The notes under the pieces: generated by a model
The model's input: only the letters and a program-made list of their open reading frames with translations
The model's database searches: none
Told to the model about the DNA's origin: nothing
Source of the DNA: Streptomyces sp. NBC_00154
GTDB lineage: Bacteria > Actinomycetota > Actinomycetes > Streptomycetales > Streptomycetaceae
NCBI RefSeq assembly: GCF_026342835.1
Contig: NZ_JAPEMI010000001.1
Coordinates: 4,036,501 to 4,100,500 of the forward strand
DNA: 64,000 nt
Reading direction: 5' to 3'
Shown: one piece after another, positions 43,051 to 51,772 of the stretch
How positions within the stretch are numbered: position 1 is the first letter of the stretch
Layout of the letters: every line of letters begins with the position of its first letter
Position numbers and translations under genes: made by a program

Positions 43051-44382
43051 ATGGCCGGCAGGTGGATCGAGCAGTGGGAGCCGGAGGACGAGATCTTCTG
43101 GCAGGAGAAGGGCGAGCGGATCGCCCGCCGGAATCTGTGGTTCTCCGTGCTCTCCGAGCACATCGGGTTCTCGATCTGGACCCTGTGGTCGGTGATGGTG
43201 CTGTTCATGGGGCCGGAGTACGGGATCGACCCGGCCGGTAAGTTCTTCCTGATCTCGACGGCGACGCTGGTCGGGGCCCTGGTCCGGGTCCCGTACACGT
43301 TCGCCGTCGCCAGATTCGGCGGGCGGAACTGGACGGTGATCAGCGCCCTGACCCTCCTCGTGCCGACCGTCGCCGCGTATCTGGTGATGGAGCCCGGGAC
43401 CTCGTACACCACCTTCCTCGTGGTGGCCGGGCTCGCCGGGATCGGCGGCGGGAACTTCGCCTCGTCGATGACGAACATCAACGCCTTCTTCCCGCTCCGC
43501 AAGAAGGGCTGGGCGCTCGGGCTCAACGCGGGCGGCGGCAACATCGGCGTACCCGTCGTGCAGCTCGTCGGGCTGCTGGTGATCGGCACGGCGGGCGCCA
43601 CCCACCCGCGGTTCGTGCTCGCCGTGTACGTACCGCTGATCGTCGTCGCCGCGCTGTGCGCCGCGTCCTTCATGGACAACCTGGCGCCCGTGCAGAACGA
43701 CACCGGGGCCGCGAAGGACGCCGTGCGTGACCCGCACACCTGGATCATGGCGGTGCTCTACATCGGCACCTTCGGCTCCTTCATCGGCTACAGCTTCGCC
43801 TTCGGGCTGGTCCTGCAGACCCAGTTCGGCCGGACCCCGCTGCAGGCCGCCTCGCTCACCTTCATCGGCCCGCTGCTCGGCTCGCTCATCCGGCCCGCGG
43901 GAGGGTGGCTCGCCGACCGGTACGGCGGCGCCCGGATCACCCTGTGGAACTTCGCCGCGATGGCCGCAGCGACCGGCGTCGTCGTGTACGCCTCCGGCAT
44001 CGAGTCGCTCGCCGTGTTCCTCGTCGGGTTCATCGCCCTCTTCGTCCTGACCGGGCTGGGCAACGGATCGACGTACAAGATGATCCCCGGCATCTTCCAC
44101 GCCAAGGCGATCGCCCAGGGGCTGCGCGGCGAGGAGGCCGCGGCCCACGGGCGACGGCTGTCCGGGGCGGCCATGGGACTCATCGGCGCGGTCGGCGCGC
44201 TCGGCGGGCTCGCCATCAACCTCGCGTTCCGGCAGTCCTTCCAGACCGAGGGCACGGGAACGGCGGCCTTCTGGACCTTCCTCGCCTTCTACGGGGTGTG
44301 TTTCACGGTCACTTGGGCGGTATACCTTCGCCGCGCCGCCGCCGTCCCCGCGAAGCCGCTGCTCAGCTACGCCGAAGTGTGA
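43051..44382 (+). CDS. narK: nitrate/nitrite MFS transporter NarK
   Basis: This 443-residue transporter has twelve spans. The nitrate signature of the NNP family is visible in GIGGGNFASSMTNINAFFP and GLGNGSTYKMIP. It opens MAGRWIEQWEPEDEIFWQEKG, a cytoplasmic stretch typical of actinobacterial NarK. TGGAGG precedes ATG 43051. It stands before nnaR, the nitrate-assimilation regulator, and the sequence between them contains a GlnR-type site. Direction of transport (nitrate in, nitrite out) cannot be told. Confidence 0.92.
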   Translation: MAGRWIEQWEPEDEIFWQEKGERIARRNLWFSVLSEHIGFSIWTLWSVMVLFMGPEYGIDPAGKFFLISTATLVGALVRVPYTFAVARFGGRNWTVISALTLLVPTVAAYLVMEPGTSYTTFLVVAGLAGIGGGNFASSMTNINAFFPLRKKGWALGLNAGGGNIGVPVVQLVGLLVIGTAGATHPRFVLAVYVPLIVVAALCAASFMDNLAPVQNDTGAAKDAVRDPHTWIMAVLYIGTFGSFIGYSFAFGLVLQTQFGRTPLQAASLTFIGPLLGSLIRPAGGWLADRYGGARITLWNFAAMAAATGVVVYASGIESLAVFLVGFIALFVLTGLGNGSTYKMIPGIFHAKAIAQGLRGEEAAAHGRRLSGAAMGLIGAVGALGGLAINLAFRQSFQTEGTGTAAFWTFLAFYGVCFTVTWAVYLRRAAAVPAKPLLSYAEV

Positions 44383-44408
44383 TCATGACCGTCCGGCGTC
44401 GGTACGAC

Positions 44409-44466
44409 GTAACGGGCGGGAAATACGGGTGAACCGAGCCTGTCACGCTTTATTGGCAGGCTCGGT
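44409..44466 (+). promoter_or_regulatory. GlnR-type site overlapping a hairpin between narK and nnaR
   Basis: GTAAC (44409-44413), six bases, then GAAAT (44420-44424) matches the GlnR half-box pair gTnAC-n6-GaAAc; the 11-bp spacing continues with GAACC (44431) and GTCAC (44442). ACCGAGCCTG (44433-44442) and CAGGCTCGGT (44457-44466) are perfect inverted repeats, a likely narK terminator. The site lies 43-100 bases before nnaR, which is nitrogen-regulated in S. coelicolor. Confidence 0.55.
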
Positions 44467-44508
44467 CCTCCGCATCAACGAGCAGCGGGACGAGAGCCGG
44501 TAGACCAC

Positions 44509-45654
44509 ATGCGCGACGACGAACAGCACGGGCCCCTCGCGGGTTTCACGGTCGGGGTGACCGCCGCACGCCGCGCGGACGAACTCGGCACCCTGTTGCA
44601 GCGACGGGGCGCCACCGTCGTACACGCGCCCGCCCTGCGGATCGTGCCGCTCGCCGACGACAGCGAACTCCTCGCCGCCACCGAGGAACTCATCGACCAG
44701 GTCCCCGACGTGGTCGTCGCGACCACCGCGATCGGCTTCCGCGGCTGGATCGAGGCCGCCGACGGCTGGGGCATCGGCGACCGTCTGCTGGACCGGCTGC
44801 GCACGGTCGAACTGCTGGCCCGCGGACCGAAGGTGAAGGGCGCCGTCCGGGCCGCCGGGCTCACCGAGGCCTGGTCGCCCGGCTCCGAGTCCATGGCCGA
44901 GGTCCTGGACCGGCTCCTCGACGAGGGCGTCGAGGGCCGCCGCATCGCACTCCAGTTGCACGGCGAACCACTGCCGGGCTTCGTCGAGTCGCTGCGGGCG
45001 GGCGGCGCCGAAGTCGTCGTCGTACCCGTCTACCGCTGGATGGAACCCGAGGACCTCGCCCCGCTCGACCGGCTGCTCGACGTCACCGCCGCCCGCGGCC
45101 TGGACGCGCTCACCTTCACCAGCGCCCCGGCCGCCGCCTCCTTCCTGAACCGGGCCGAGAAGCGCGGGCTGCTCCCGGAGATCCTGGGCGCCCTGCAGGG
45201 CGAAGTCGTCTCGGCCTGCGTCGGCCCGGTCACCGCACTGCCGCTGCAGGCCCGAGGCATCGACACCATCCAGCCGGAACGCTTCCGGCTCGGCCCGCTC
45301 GTCCAGCTGCTCTGCCGCGAACTGCCCGGCGGCGCCCGTACGTTGCCGGTCGCCGGGCACCGGGTGGAGATCCGCGGTCACGCGGTGCTCGTCGACGACG
45401 AACTGCGCCCCGTGCCGCCCGCCGGCATGACCCTGCTGCACAGCCTGGCCCGCCGGCCGGGCTGGGTGGTGGCCAGGGCCGACCTGCTGCGCGCGCTGCC
45501 CGGCAGCGGTACGGACGAACACGCGGTGGAGACCGCGATGGCCCGGCTGCGTACGGCACTCGGTGTGCCCCGGCTGATCCAGACGGTCGTCAAGCGCGGC
45601 TACCGGCTGGCGCTGGACCCGGCGGCGGCCGACGCCAAGTACGCGGACTCCTGA
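44509..45654 (+). CDS. nnaR: nitrate-assimilation regulator NnaR (HemD-like plus winged helix)
   Basis: This 381-residue protein has a uroporphyrinogen-III synthase-like fold in residues 10-260 and an OmpR/PhoB-type winged-helix DNA-binding domain in 275-370 (LLHSLARRPGWVVARADLL, VETAMARLRTALG, TVVKRGYRL). This pair is known from NnaR of S. coelicolor, which activates nitrate and nitrite genes together with GlnR. Being next to narK supports that assignment. A role in haem synthesis is unlikely given the DNA-binding part. The start has GAGAGCCGG upstream, a modest ribosome site. Confidence 0.88.
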   Translation: MRDDEQHGPLAGFTVGVTAARRADELGTLLQRRGATVVHAPALRIVPLADDSELLAATEELIDQVPDVVVATTAIGFRGWIEAADGWGIGDRLLDRLRTVELLARGPKVKGAVRAAGLTEAWSPGSESMAEVLDRLLDEGVEGRRIALQLHGEPLPGFVESLRAGGAEVVVVPVYRWMEPEDLAPLDRLLDVTAARGLDALTFTSAPAAASFLNRAEKRGLLPEILGALQGEVVSACVGPVTALPLQARGIDTIQPERFRLGPLVQLLCRELPGGARTLPVAGHRVEIRGHAVLVDDELRPVPPAGMTLLHSLARRPGWVVARADLLRALPGSGTDEHAVETAMARLRTALGVPRLIQTVVKRGYRLALDPAAADAKYADS

Positions 45655-45671
45655 GGCGTTACCGTGCAGGG

Positions 45672-46259
45672 ATGACCACCGACACCCACCTGCTCGACAC
45701 AGAGGTACGACTCCGTCCCGTCACCATGGCCGACGCCGCCTCTCTCGCCGACTCGCTGACCCGCAGCCGCGCGTACCTGCAGCCCTGGGAACCCGTGCGT
45801 CCCGACGCCTTCTACACCGAGAAGGGGCAGCAGGAGCGCCTGGCCGGACTGCTGGCGGACCATGAGGCGGGGCGTGTGATGCCGTGGGTGCTCGCCGACG
45901 CCGACGACCGGGCGATGGGCGGGTTCACGCTCACCAGCATCGTGCTGGGGCCGTTCCGCAGCGCCAGTCTCGGCTACTGGGTCGATGTCGCGTACGCCGG
46001 TCGGGGCCTTGCCACCGCAGCCGTGGCGCAGGTGTGCGCGGCGGCCAGGGACGTGCTGCGGCTGCACCGGGTGGAGGCCTCGACCCTGCTCGACAACACG
46101 GCGTCGCAGCGGGTGCTCGCCAAGTCCGGCTTCGAGGTGATCGGTATGGCTCCGCGCTATCTGCACATCAACGGTGAGTGGCGCGACTGCCGACTGTTCC
46201 AGCGGATCCTGCACGACGGTCCGGTCGAAGGACCGGCCGACCGGCCGTCCGCCGGCTGA
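45672..46259 (+). CDS. GNAT-family N-acetyltransferase (RimJ/RimL-like)
   Basis: This 195-residue acetyltransferase has the acetyl-CoA loop in YAGRGLATAAV (about 105-118) and the RimJ-type C-terminal block ASTLLDNTASQRVLAKSGF. It probably acetylates a protein N-terminus or small amine; the substrate is unknown. TACCGT at 45660-45665 six bases before ATG, with no good ribosome site, hints at a leaderless mRNA. It converges on a second GNAT gene. Confidence 0.88.
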   Translation: MTTDTHLLDTEVRLRPVTMADAASLADSLTRSRAYLQPWEPVRPDAFYTEKGQQERLAGLLADHEAGRVMPWVLADADDRAMGGFTLTSIVLGPFRSASLGYWVDVAYAGRGLATAAVAQVCAAARDVLRLHRVEASTLLDNTASQRVLAKSGFEVIGMAPRYLHINGEWRDCRLFQRILHDGPVEGPADRPSAG

Positions 46260-46278
46260 CGGCCGGCCCGGACAGCCC

Positions 46279-46821
46279 TCAGTCCGCCTCGCGGACGTGG
46301 CGGTGCCCGTCGAGCGGCCACGGCGGGCGGGCCGGGAGGATCTCCGCGAAGGCGTACCCGCTCTTCACGGCGACCCGGCACGAGGCGCGGTTGTCCTCCT
46401 GGTGGAGCAGGTCGAGCCGCCGCAGACCGTCGTCGGCGAAGGTGGTGAACGCCCAGCCGGTGAGCGCTTCGACCGCCTGCGGGGCGAGCCCGCGGCCCCG
46501 GACCCGCGCCGCCGTCCAGTAGCCGACCTCGGCCGAACCGGAGCCGGGCGCCGGGTACTTCAGCGCCACATTGCCGACCGGTCGGCCGTCGAGGTCCGTG
46601 TCGACGACGGCGAAGCTGAACCGGGTGCCGGACTCCCGGCCCTCGGTCTGGACCCGCAGCCACCGTTCCGCGTCCGCCTCGTCCGTGACGAGATCCCGCA
46701 GCCGGTCGCGCATCGTGGGATCGCGGTAGGCCTCGACCAGCGCAGGTATGTCGTCCCGGCACCAGGGCCGCAGCAGCAGGGGGCCGGCCGAGAACGCGGC
46801 CTCCCGGAGATCGTCGCTCAT
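46279..46821 (-). CDS. GNAT-family N-acetyltransferase
   Basis: This 180-residue acetyltransferase of the RimJ/RimL type has the motif A region TAARVRGRGLAPQAVEAL and the block LLHQEDNRASCRVAVKSGY. ATG 46821 has a TACGGT box six bases before it on the minus strand and no ribosome site, again a leaderless arrangement. It is convergent with the GNAT gene that ends at 46259, only 19 bases away; the two are only distantly alike. Confidence 0.87.
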   Translation of the reverse strand: MSDDLREAAFSAGPLLLRPWCRDDIPALVEAYRDPTMRDRLRDLVTDEADAERWLRVQTEGRESGTRFSFAVVDTDLDGRPVGNVALKYPAPGSGSAEVGYWTAARVRGRGLAPQAVEALTGWAFTTFADDGLRRLDLLHQEDNRASCRVAVKSGYAFAEILPARPPWPLDGHRHVREAD

Positions 46822-46933
46822 GTCCTGACCGTACGGGGGAGCCGGCCACGACCCGGACGGCGGGAGGGGTTCCGGGCCGGGCCGGCGACGGGCACTCTGG
46901 TGGTGGCTACCACCGGTGACCCGAGGCGGTGAC

Positions 46934-47551
46934 ATGCGCATGGCGGCGGGCAAGGGCTCGTACGACTGGCGGTTCGACTCCGGGCGGCTCTGCCTGGACC
47001 TGGTGGCGACGGGGATCGGTACCTCCGGCGCCTGCGAACTGCTCGACAGGGCGGACCGGCTCGCCGACTGGCTGGTGGCCACCGGACTCGTACCGGAGGA
47101 CACCCGCCTCGACGCCGTCGACGACACCTGGCTGGCGAGCTTCCGGCAGCTGCGCACAGGCGTCGACCTGTTGCTCACCGCGGAGCTCGGCGGCCGCGAC
47201 GCCGACGGCGCGCTGGAACGCGTCAATGAGCTCGCCGCCGGGGCCCCGCCGGGGGTGCGGGCCGTGCGCGCCCGCAACGGTCTGCTGGTACGGGCACTGA
47301 GCGCCGACCTGGAATGCCGGGCGCTGCTGTCCGCCGTCGCCCGCGACGTCGTGGAGCTCCTGACCGACCCGGTCGCGCTGGCCGGGCTCCGCCGCTGCGA
47401 GGGCGACACCTGCCGGCGGCTCTACCTCGATACGTCACGGGGGCGGCGGCGTCGCTGGTGCTCCAGCGAGGTGTGCGGGAACCGGGAACGGGTGGCCCGG
47501 CACCGGCGCCGGGCGGCGGAGGCCACGGTCCCGGCGGAGCTCACCTCGTAA
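46934..47551 (+). CDS. CGNR zinc-finger protein (ABATE domain)
   Basis: This 205-residue protein has a helical N-terminal domain (ABATE type; DSGRLCLDLVATG) and a C-terminal CGNR zinc finger (CEGDTCRRLYLDTS, RRWCSSEVCGNRERVARH). Such proteins are stress-linked transcription regulators in actinobacteria. ATG 46934 was chosen for the GAGGCGG before it; GTG 46916 is an alternative. It lies upstream of the ECF sigma gene, with which it may or may not be co-transcribed. Confidence 0.85.
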   Translation: MRMAAGKGSYDWRFDSGRLCLDLVATGIGTSGACELLDRADRLADWLVATGLVPEDTRLDAVDDTWLASFRQLRTGVDLLLTAELGGRDADGALERVNELAAGAPPGVRAVRARNGLLVRALSADLECRALLSAVARDVVELLTDPVALAGLRRCEGDTCRRLYLDTSRGRRRRWCSSEVCGNRERVARHRRRAAEATVPAELTS

Positions 47552-47640
47552 AAAATCTCGGAACTGTGTTGAATGGATCGGGCCCGGCCTCCGTATTCGA
47601 TGGCCAAGGAGCTCTACAGGGTCTCGACCAGGAGGTTCGG

Positions 47641-48228
47641 GTGCGCAAGGATGCGGCCGTGGCCGATGACCGTCCGCACAGGGCTCGACATCGCAGTGAA
47701 CCGCCCCCGTCTCTCTCCGCCGTCCCCGACGAGGAGCTGATGCGGGCGCTCTACCGCGAACACGCCGGACCGCTGCTCGCGTACGTGCTCCGCCTCGTCG
47801 CCGGCGACCGTCAGCGTGCCGAGGACGTGGTGCAGGAGACGCTCATCCGTGCCTGGAAGAACGCCGGTCAGCTCAACCGGGCGACCGGCTCCGTCCGCCC
47901 CTGGCTGGTGACGGTCGCCCGGCGCATCGTCATCGACGGCCACCGCAGCCGGCAGGCCCGGCCGCACGAGGTCGATCCGTCGCCGCTGGAGGTCATTCCC
48001 GCGGAGGACGAGATTGACAAGGCGCTGTGGCTGATGACGCTCTCGGATGCGCTCGAGGACTTGACCCCCGCCCATCGGGAAGCATTGGTCGAGACCTACT
48101 TCAAGGGACGTACGGTCAATGAGGCTGCCGAGGTGCTCGGCATACCCAGCGGCACGGTGCGTTCCCGGGTCTTCTACGCACTGCGCTCGATGAAGCTCGC
48201 ACTCGAAGAGAGGGGGATCACGGCATGA
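47641..48228 (+). CDS. sigU: ECF RNA polymerase sigma factor, SigU-like
   Basis: This 195-residue sigma-70 of the extracytoplasmic group has region 2 (LYREHAGPLLAYVLRLVAGDRQRAEDVVQETLIRAW, residues about 37-72) and region 4 (HREALVETYFKGRTVNEAAEVLGIPSGTVRSRVFYALRSMK). AGGAGG precedes GTG 47641. The anti-sigma gene overlaps its stop by ATGA. Order and neighbours match sigU in S. coelicolor, where overproduction blocks differentiation. A GGAACT box at 47560-47565 resembles an ECF -35, but no matching -10 was found. Confidence 0.82.
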   Translation: MRKDAAVADDRPHRARHRSEPPPSLSAVPDEELMRALYREHAGPLLAYVLRLVAGDRQRAEDVVQETLIRAWKNAGQLNRATGSVRPWLVTVARRIVIDGHRSRQARPHEVDPSPLEVIPAEDEIDKALWLMTLSDALEDLTPAHREALVETYFKGRTVNEAAEVLGIPSGTVRSRVFYALRSMKLALEERGITA

Positions 48229-49184
48229 GCGACCACGAGTGGGAGCCTTTCGGGCCCCGGCCGACCGGTCCCTCCAGCCCCACCGGCCCCACAGGTCCGC
48301 ACGGCCGCCCGGGAATCCCCAACAGCTTCGGCGGGCCCAGCAGCTTCGGCGGCTTCGACGCAGCCCACGGCCCCGGCTCCGGTGGAGCCGCAGCCCACGG
48401 CCCCGGCTCCGGTGGAGCCACCGAAGGGCCGGAGCACGACGCCGCCGGTGCGTACGTCCTGGGCATCCTGGACGCCACCGAGGCCTCCGCGTTCGAGGAA
48501 CATCTGGCCGGCTGCGCGCTCTGCGCCGCCCATCTCGACGAGTTCGCCGGCATGGAACCCATGCTCGCGATGCTCGCCGAGGCCCCCGCCGCCGTACCGG
48601 GCGCCCGCCCCGTCCCGCACGTCCCCGAGCCGCCCGCCCCCCGGGTGCTCGACCGGCTGGTGGACGAGGTCGCGACCAGGCGGGCCAGGCGGCGCCGCCG
48701 CGGCATGTATCTGGTGGCGGCCGCCGCGGCGCTGATCATCGGCGGTCCGGTGGTCGCCGTCGTGGCCACCGGCGGCGGCGACAGCGGCTCGAACCAGGCG
48801 GCGGACCCGCACCCCACCAGCCCCGCCGAGGACGCGTTCTTCCACCACATGACGGAGAAGGTGGGGGCCACCGATCCCGTCACCAAGGTCGTCGCCACGG
48901 TCGGCATGGAGAAGAAGGCGTGGGGCACGCACGCCGTACTGGAGCTCAAGAACGTCACGGGGCCGGAGAAGTGCAGCCTGATCGCCGTCTCGAAGACCGG
49001 CGAGGAGGAGGTCGTCACCTCCTGGTCCGTACCGAAGTGGGGCTACGGCATCGAGGACTCTCCGCACCCGACCGCGAAATATCCGCTCTATGTCCACGGC
49101 GGCGCGGCGATGGACCGTGCCGACATCGACCATTTCGAGGTGCGCACCTTCGACGGAAAGCGGCTGGTGGACATCGACGCATAA
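48225..49184 (+). CDS. rsuA: anti-sigma factor with zinc-binding domain (RsuA-like)
   Basis: This 319-residue membrane protein holds its sigma factor inactive. The ZAS motif HLAGCALC (HxxxCxxC) lies near residue 90, preceded by the helix AGAYVLGILDATEASAFEEH. One membrane span (GMYLVAAAAALIIGGPVVAVV, about 160-182) is followed by an external domain of about 130 residues. The N-terminal 60 residues are Gly/Pro/Ser-rich and include a 10-residue unit duplicated in tandem (AAHGPGSGGA). It overlaps sigU by four bases, so the two proteins are made together. The external signal is unknown. Confidence 0.88.
   Translation: MSDHEWEPFGPRPTGPSSPTGPTGPHGRPGIPNSFGGPSSFGGFDAAHGPGSGGAAAHGPGSGGATEGPEHDAAGAYVLGILDATEASAFEEHLAGCALCAAHLDEFAGMEPMLAMLAEAPAAVPGARPVPHVPEPPAPRVLDRLVDEVATRRARRRRRGMYLVAAAAALIIGGPVVAVVATGGGDSGSNQAADPHPTSPAEDAFFHHMTEKVGATDPVTKVVATVGMEKKAWGTHAVLELKNVTGPEKCSLIAVSKTGEEEVVTSWSVPKWGYGIEDSPHPTAKYPLYVHGGAAMDRADIDHFEVRTFDGKRLVDIDA
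48361..48420 (+). repeat. 30-bp tandem duplication inside the anti-sigma gene
   Basis: Bases 48361-48390 and 48391-48420 differ at one position. The unit is in frame and adds ten residues to the disordered N-terminal part. It looks recent. Confidence 0.9.
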
Positions 49185-49215
49185 CCGCCCGACCAGGGCC
49201 CGACGCACAATCGAG

Positions 49216-49250
49216 ACCTCCCACGAGCCATATCGGTGCTCGTGGCAGGT
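49216..49250 (+). terminator. terminator of the sigU operon
   Basis: A 13-bp stem with a single mismatch (49216-49228 with 49238-49250, core CCACGAGC/GCTCGTGG) follows the anti-sigma stop by 31 bases. Confidence 0.75.
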
Positions 49251-49314
49251 GCGCGGCGGGGCTTCCTTCGCATAGGGTTGACGGCTGCCCAATGCACGTC
49301 AGAAGGGGGCCTCG

Positions 49315-51723
49315 GTGGCCGCGCAGGATGCCGCTGTCGATTCGTTGCGGGACCGGGAAATCGGTGTCGAGCAGGAACATCTCGACCGTGTTTATCACCG
49401 CCTTGGGGAGAAGATCCACGAGGCAGAATTTCTCATGAACGATGCCGTCAAGCGCGGCCAGGTCGGTACGCCCGGCGCGCTCGCCGAGCGTGATGCCCAG
49501 GTGTTCCGGGCCGGGATCCACCTCAACCGGCTGAACAGCGAGTTCGAGGACTTCCTCTTCGGGAGGATCGATCTGCTGCTCGGCAAGGACGGCGAGCGCG
49601 GCCCGGACGGCGCGTTCACCTCCGTCGAACCGGCCGACAACGCCGTGCGCGACGACAGCACGGCCGATATCGCGGAGACGCTCCACATCGGCCGGATCGG
49701 GGTCCTCGACTCCGACTACGCGCCGCTGGTCATCGACTGGCGGGCACCGGCCGCCGCGCCGTTCTACCGGTCGACGCCGAAGGATCCGGGCCGGGTGGTA
49801 CGCCGCCGGGTCATCCGCTCCAAGGGCCGCAAGGTCCTCGGGGTCGAGGACGACCTGATGCGCCCGGAGCTGACCTCGTACAAGGACGGCGACAAGCTGC
49901 CCGTCATCGGCGACGGCGCGCTGATGGCGGCGCTCGGCCAGGCCCGCAGCCACACCATGCGGGACATCGTCTCGTCCATCCAGGCCGAGCAGGACATGGT
50001 GATCCGGGCGCCCGCCGCCTCCGTCACCGAGGTCTCCGGCGGACCGGGCACCGGCAAGACCGCCGTCGCCCTGCACCGCGCCGCGTATCTGCTCTACCAG
50101 GACCGGCGGCGGTACGCGGGCGGCATCCTCGTCGTCTCGCCGACCCCGCTGCTCGTCGCGTACACCGAAGGGGTGCTGCCCTCGCTCGGCGAGGAGGGGC
50201 AGGTCGCGATCCGCGCGGTCGGCTCGCTCTCCGACGAGGCGGCGGGCGTCGAGGGTGCCACCACGTACGACGAACCGGCCGTCGCCCGGATCAAGGGCTC
50301 CTCCCGGATGCTTCAGGTGCTGCGCAAGGCGGCCCGCGGGGCGCTGGAACAACCGCGGACCCCGGGCGCGCCCCAGGGCGGACAGGACGGCCAGCTGTCG
50401 TTCGGTGACGCGGACGGTACCGACGGCTCCGAGGACGGGACGGACGCGCCCCTCACCACCCCCACCCGCCTGCGTGTGGTCGCCTTCGGCGCCCGCGTCG
50501 AGCTGAATGCGGACGAGCTCCACCGCATCCGGCAGTCGGTACTCGGCGGCACCACCCCGGTCAACCTGCTGCGCCCCCGCGCCCGCAGGCTGCTGCTGGA
50601 CGCCCTGTGGAACAAGTCGTCGGGCCGGGGCCGCTACACCGACCCCGAGCTGGCCGCGGAACTGCGGTCCTCCTTCGACGAGGACGTCTCCACCGAGACG
50701 CCGTTCATCGACTTCCTGAACGCCTGGTGGCCCGAGCTCACCCCGCGCGGGGTGCTCGCCGCGATGGCCGACGAGAAGCGGCTCGGCCGCTGGGCGCGCC
50801 GGGTCCTCAACCAGGGCGAGGTGCGCCGCCTCGCCCGCTCGCTGAAGCGGCTCGACAGTGCGGGCCGGGGCCCCCTGTCCGTACACGACGTGGCGATCCT
50901 CGACGAGCTGCTCGCGCTGCTCGGTACCCCGCACCGGCCGAAGAAGAAGCGCGAGTTCGATCCGCTGGACCAGCTCTCGGGTCTGGAGGAGCTGATGCCG
51001 CAGCGCGAGGAGACCCAGCGCGAGCGGGCCGAGCGGCTCGCGGCGGAGCGTACGGAGTACACGCACGTCATCGTCGACGAGGCGCAGGACCTGACGCCGA
51101 TGCAGTGGCGCATGGTCGGCCGCCGCGGCCGTACCGCCACCTGGACGATCGTCGGCGACCCGGCGCAGTCCTCCTGGTCCGATCCCGACGAGGCGGCCGA
51201 GGCGCGCGACGAGGCGCTCGGCAACCGCCCGCGCCGCCGCTTCACCCTCACCGTCAACTACCGGAACCCGGCGGAGATCGCGGAGCTCGCGGCGAAGGTC
51301 CTGGCGCTCGCGATGCCCGGGATGGAGTCCCCGGCCGCGGTCCGTTCGACGGGAGTGCAGCCCCGCTTCGAGGCCGTACGCGACGGCGATCTGGCCGGGG
51401 TCGTACGGGAGGAGGCGCGGCGGCTGCTCGGCGAGGTGGACGGCACGGTCGGTGTCGTCGTCGCGATGAACCGGCGCGCGCAGGCCCGCAAGTGGCTCGC
51501 GGAGCTCGGCGACCGGGTGGTGGCGCTCGGCAGCCTGGAGGCGAAGGGCCTGGAGTACGACGCCACGGTCGTCGTCTCGCCGGCGGAGATCGCCGACGAG
51601 TCACCGGCCGGTCTGCGGGTGCTGTACGTGGCGCTGACCCGAGCGACGCAGCAGCTCACGGTGGTGTCGGGGGAGCGGGACCTGCCCGACGAGGACGGCG
51701 TTCCGGATCTGCTCAGGGACTGA
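49315..51723 (+). CDS. helD: HelD-like UvrD-family ATPase (RNA polymerase-associated)
   Basis: This 802-residue superfamily 1 ATPase has a coiled N-terminal arm (residues about 10-80), Walker A GGPGTGKTAVA (about 240), Walker B VIVDEAQDLTPMQW (about 584), and the C-terminal motifs TVNYRNPAEIAELA and EAKGLEYDATVVV. The N-terminal arm and large insertion are those of HelD proteins, which remove stalled RNA polymerase from DNA; a class in Streptomyces and mycobacteria also protects against rifamycins. AAGGGGG lies upstream of GTG 49315, and TAGGGT at 49273-49278 is an exact -10 match. Confidence 0.85.
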   Translation: MAAQDAAVDSLRDREIGVEQEHLDRVYHRLGEKIHEAEFLMNDAVKRGQVGTPGALAERDAQVFRAGIHLNRLNSEFEDFLFGRIDLLLGKDGERGPDGAFTSVEPADNAVRDDSTADIAETLHIGRIGVLDSDYAPLVIDWRAPAAAPFYRSTPKDPGRVVRRRVIRSKGRKVLGVEDDLMRPELTSYKDGDKLPVIGDGALMAALGQARSHTMRDIVSSIQAEQDMVIRAPAASVTEVSGGPGTGKTAVALHRAAYLLYQDRRRYAGGILVVSPTPLLVAYTEGVLPSLGEEGQVAIRAVGSLSDEAAGVEGATTYDEPAVARIKGSSRMLQVLRKAARGALEQPRTPGAPQGGQDGQLSFGDADGTDGSEDGTDAPLTTPTRLRVVAFGARVELNADELHRIRQSVLGGTTPVNLLRPRARRLLLDALWNKSSGRGRYTDPELAAELRSSFDEDVSTETPFIDFLNAWWPELTPRGVLAAMADEKRLGRWARRVLNQGEVRRLARSLKRLDSAGRGPLSVHDVAILDELLALLGTPHRPKKKREFDPLDQLSGLEELMPQREETQRERAERLAAERTEYTHVIVDEAQDLTPMQWRMVGRRGRTATWTIVGDPAQSSWSDPDEAAEARDEALGNRPRRRFTLTVNYRNPAEIAELAAKVLALAMPGMESPAAVRSTGVQPRFEAVRDGDLAGVVREEARRLLGEVDGTVGVVVAMNRRAQARKWLAELGDRVVALGSLEAKGLEYDATVVVSPAEIADESPAGLRVLYVALTRATQQLTVVSGERDLPDEDGVPDLLRD

Positions 51724-51772
51724 CGGACAAGTCAACCTGCGATGCGGGAATCACTTATCCCGGGGACTTTGT

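Noticed and set aside
47560..47600. ECF-type autoregulated promoter before sigU
   Set aside because: GGAACT resembles a -35 but no -10 of the ECF type lies 16-17 bases downstream.
49250..49275. GGGGCTT sequence before helD as a rifamycin-associated element
   Set aside because: The rest of the sequence does not match such an element as far as I can recall, so drug induction is not claimed.
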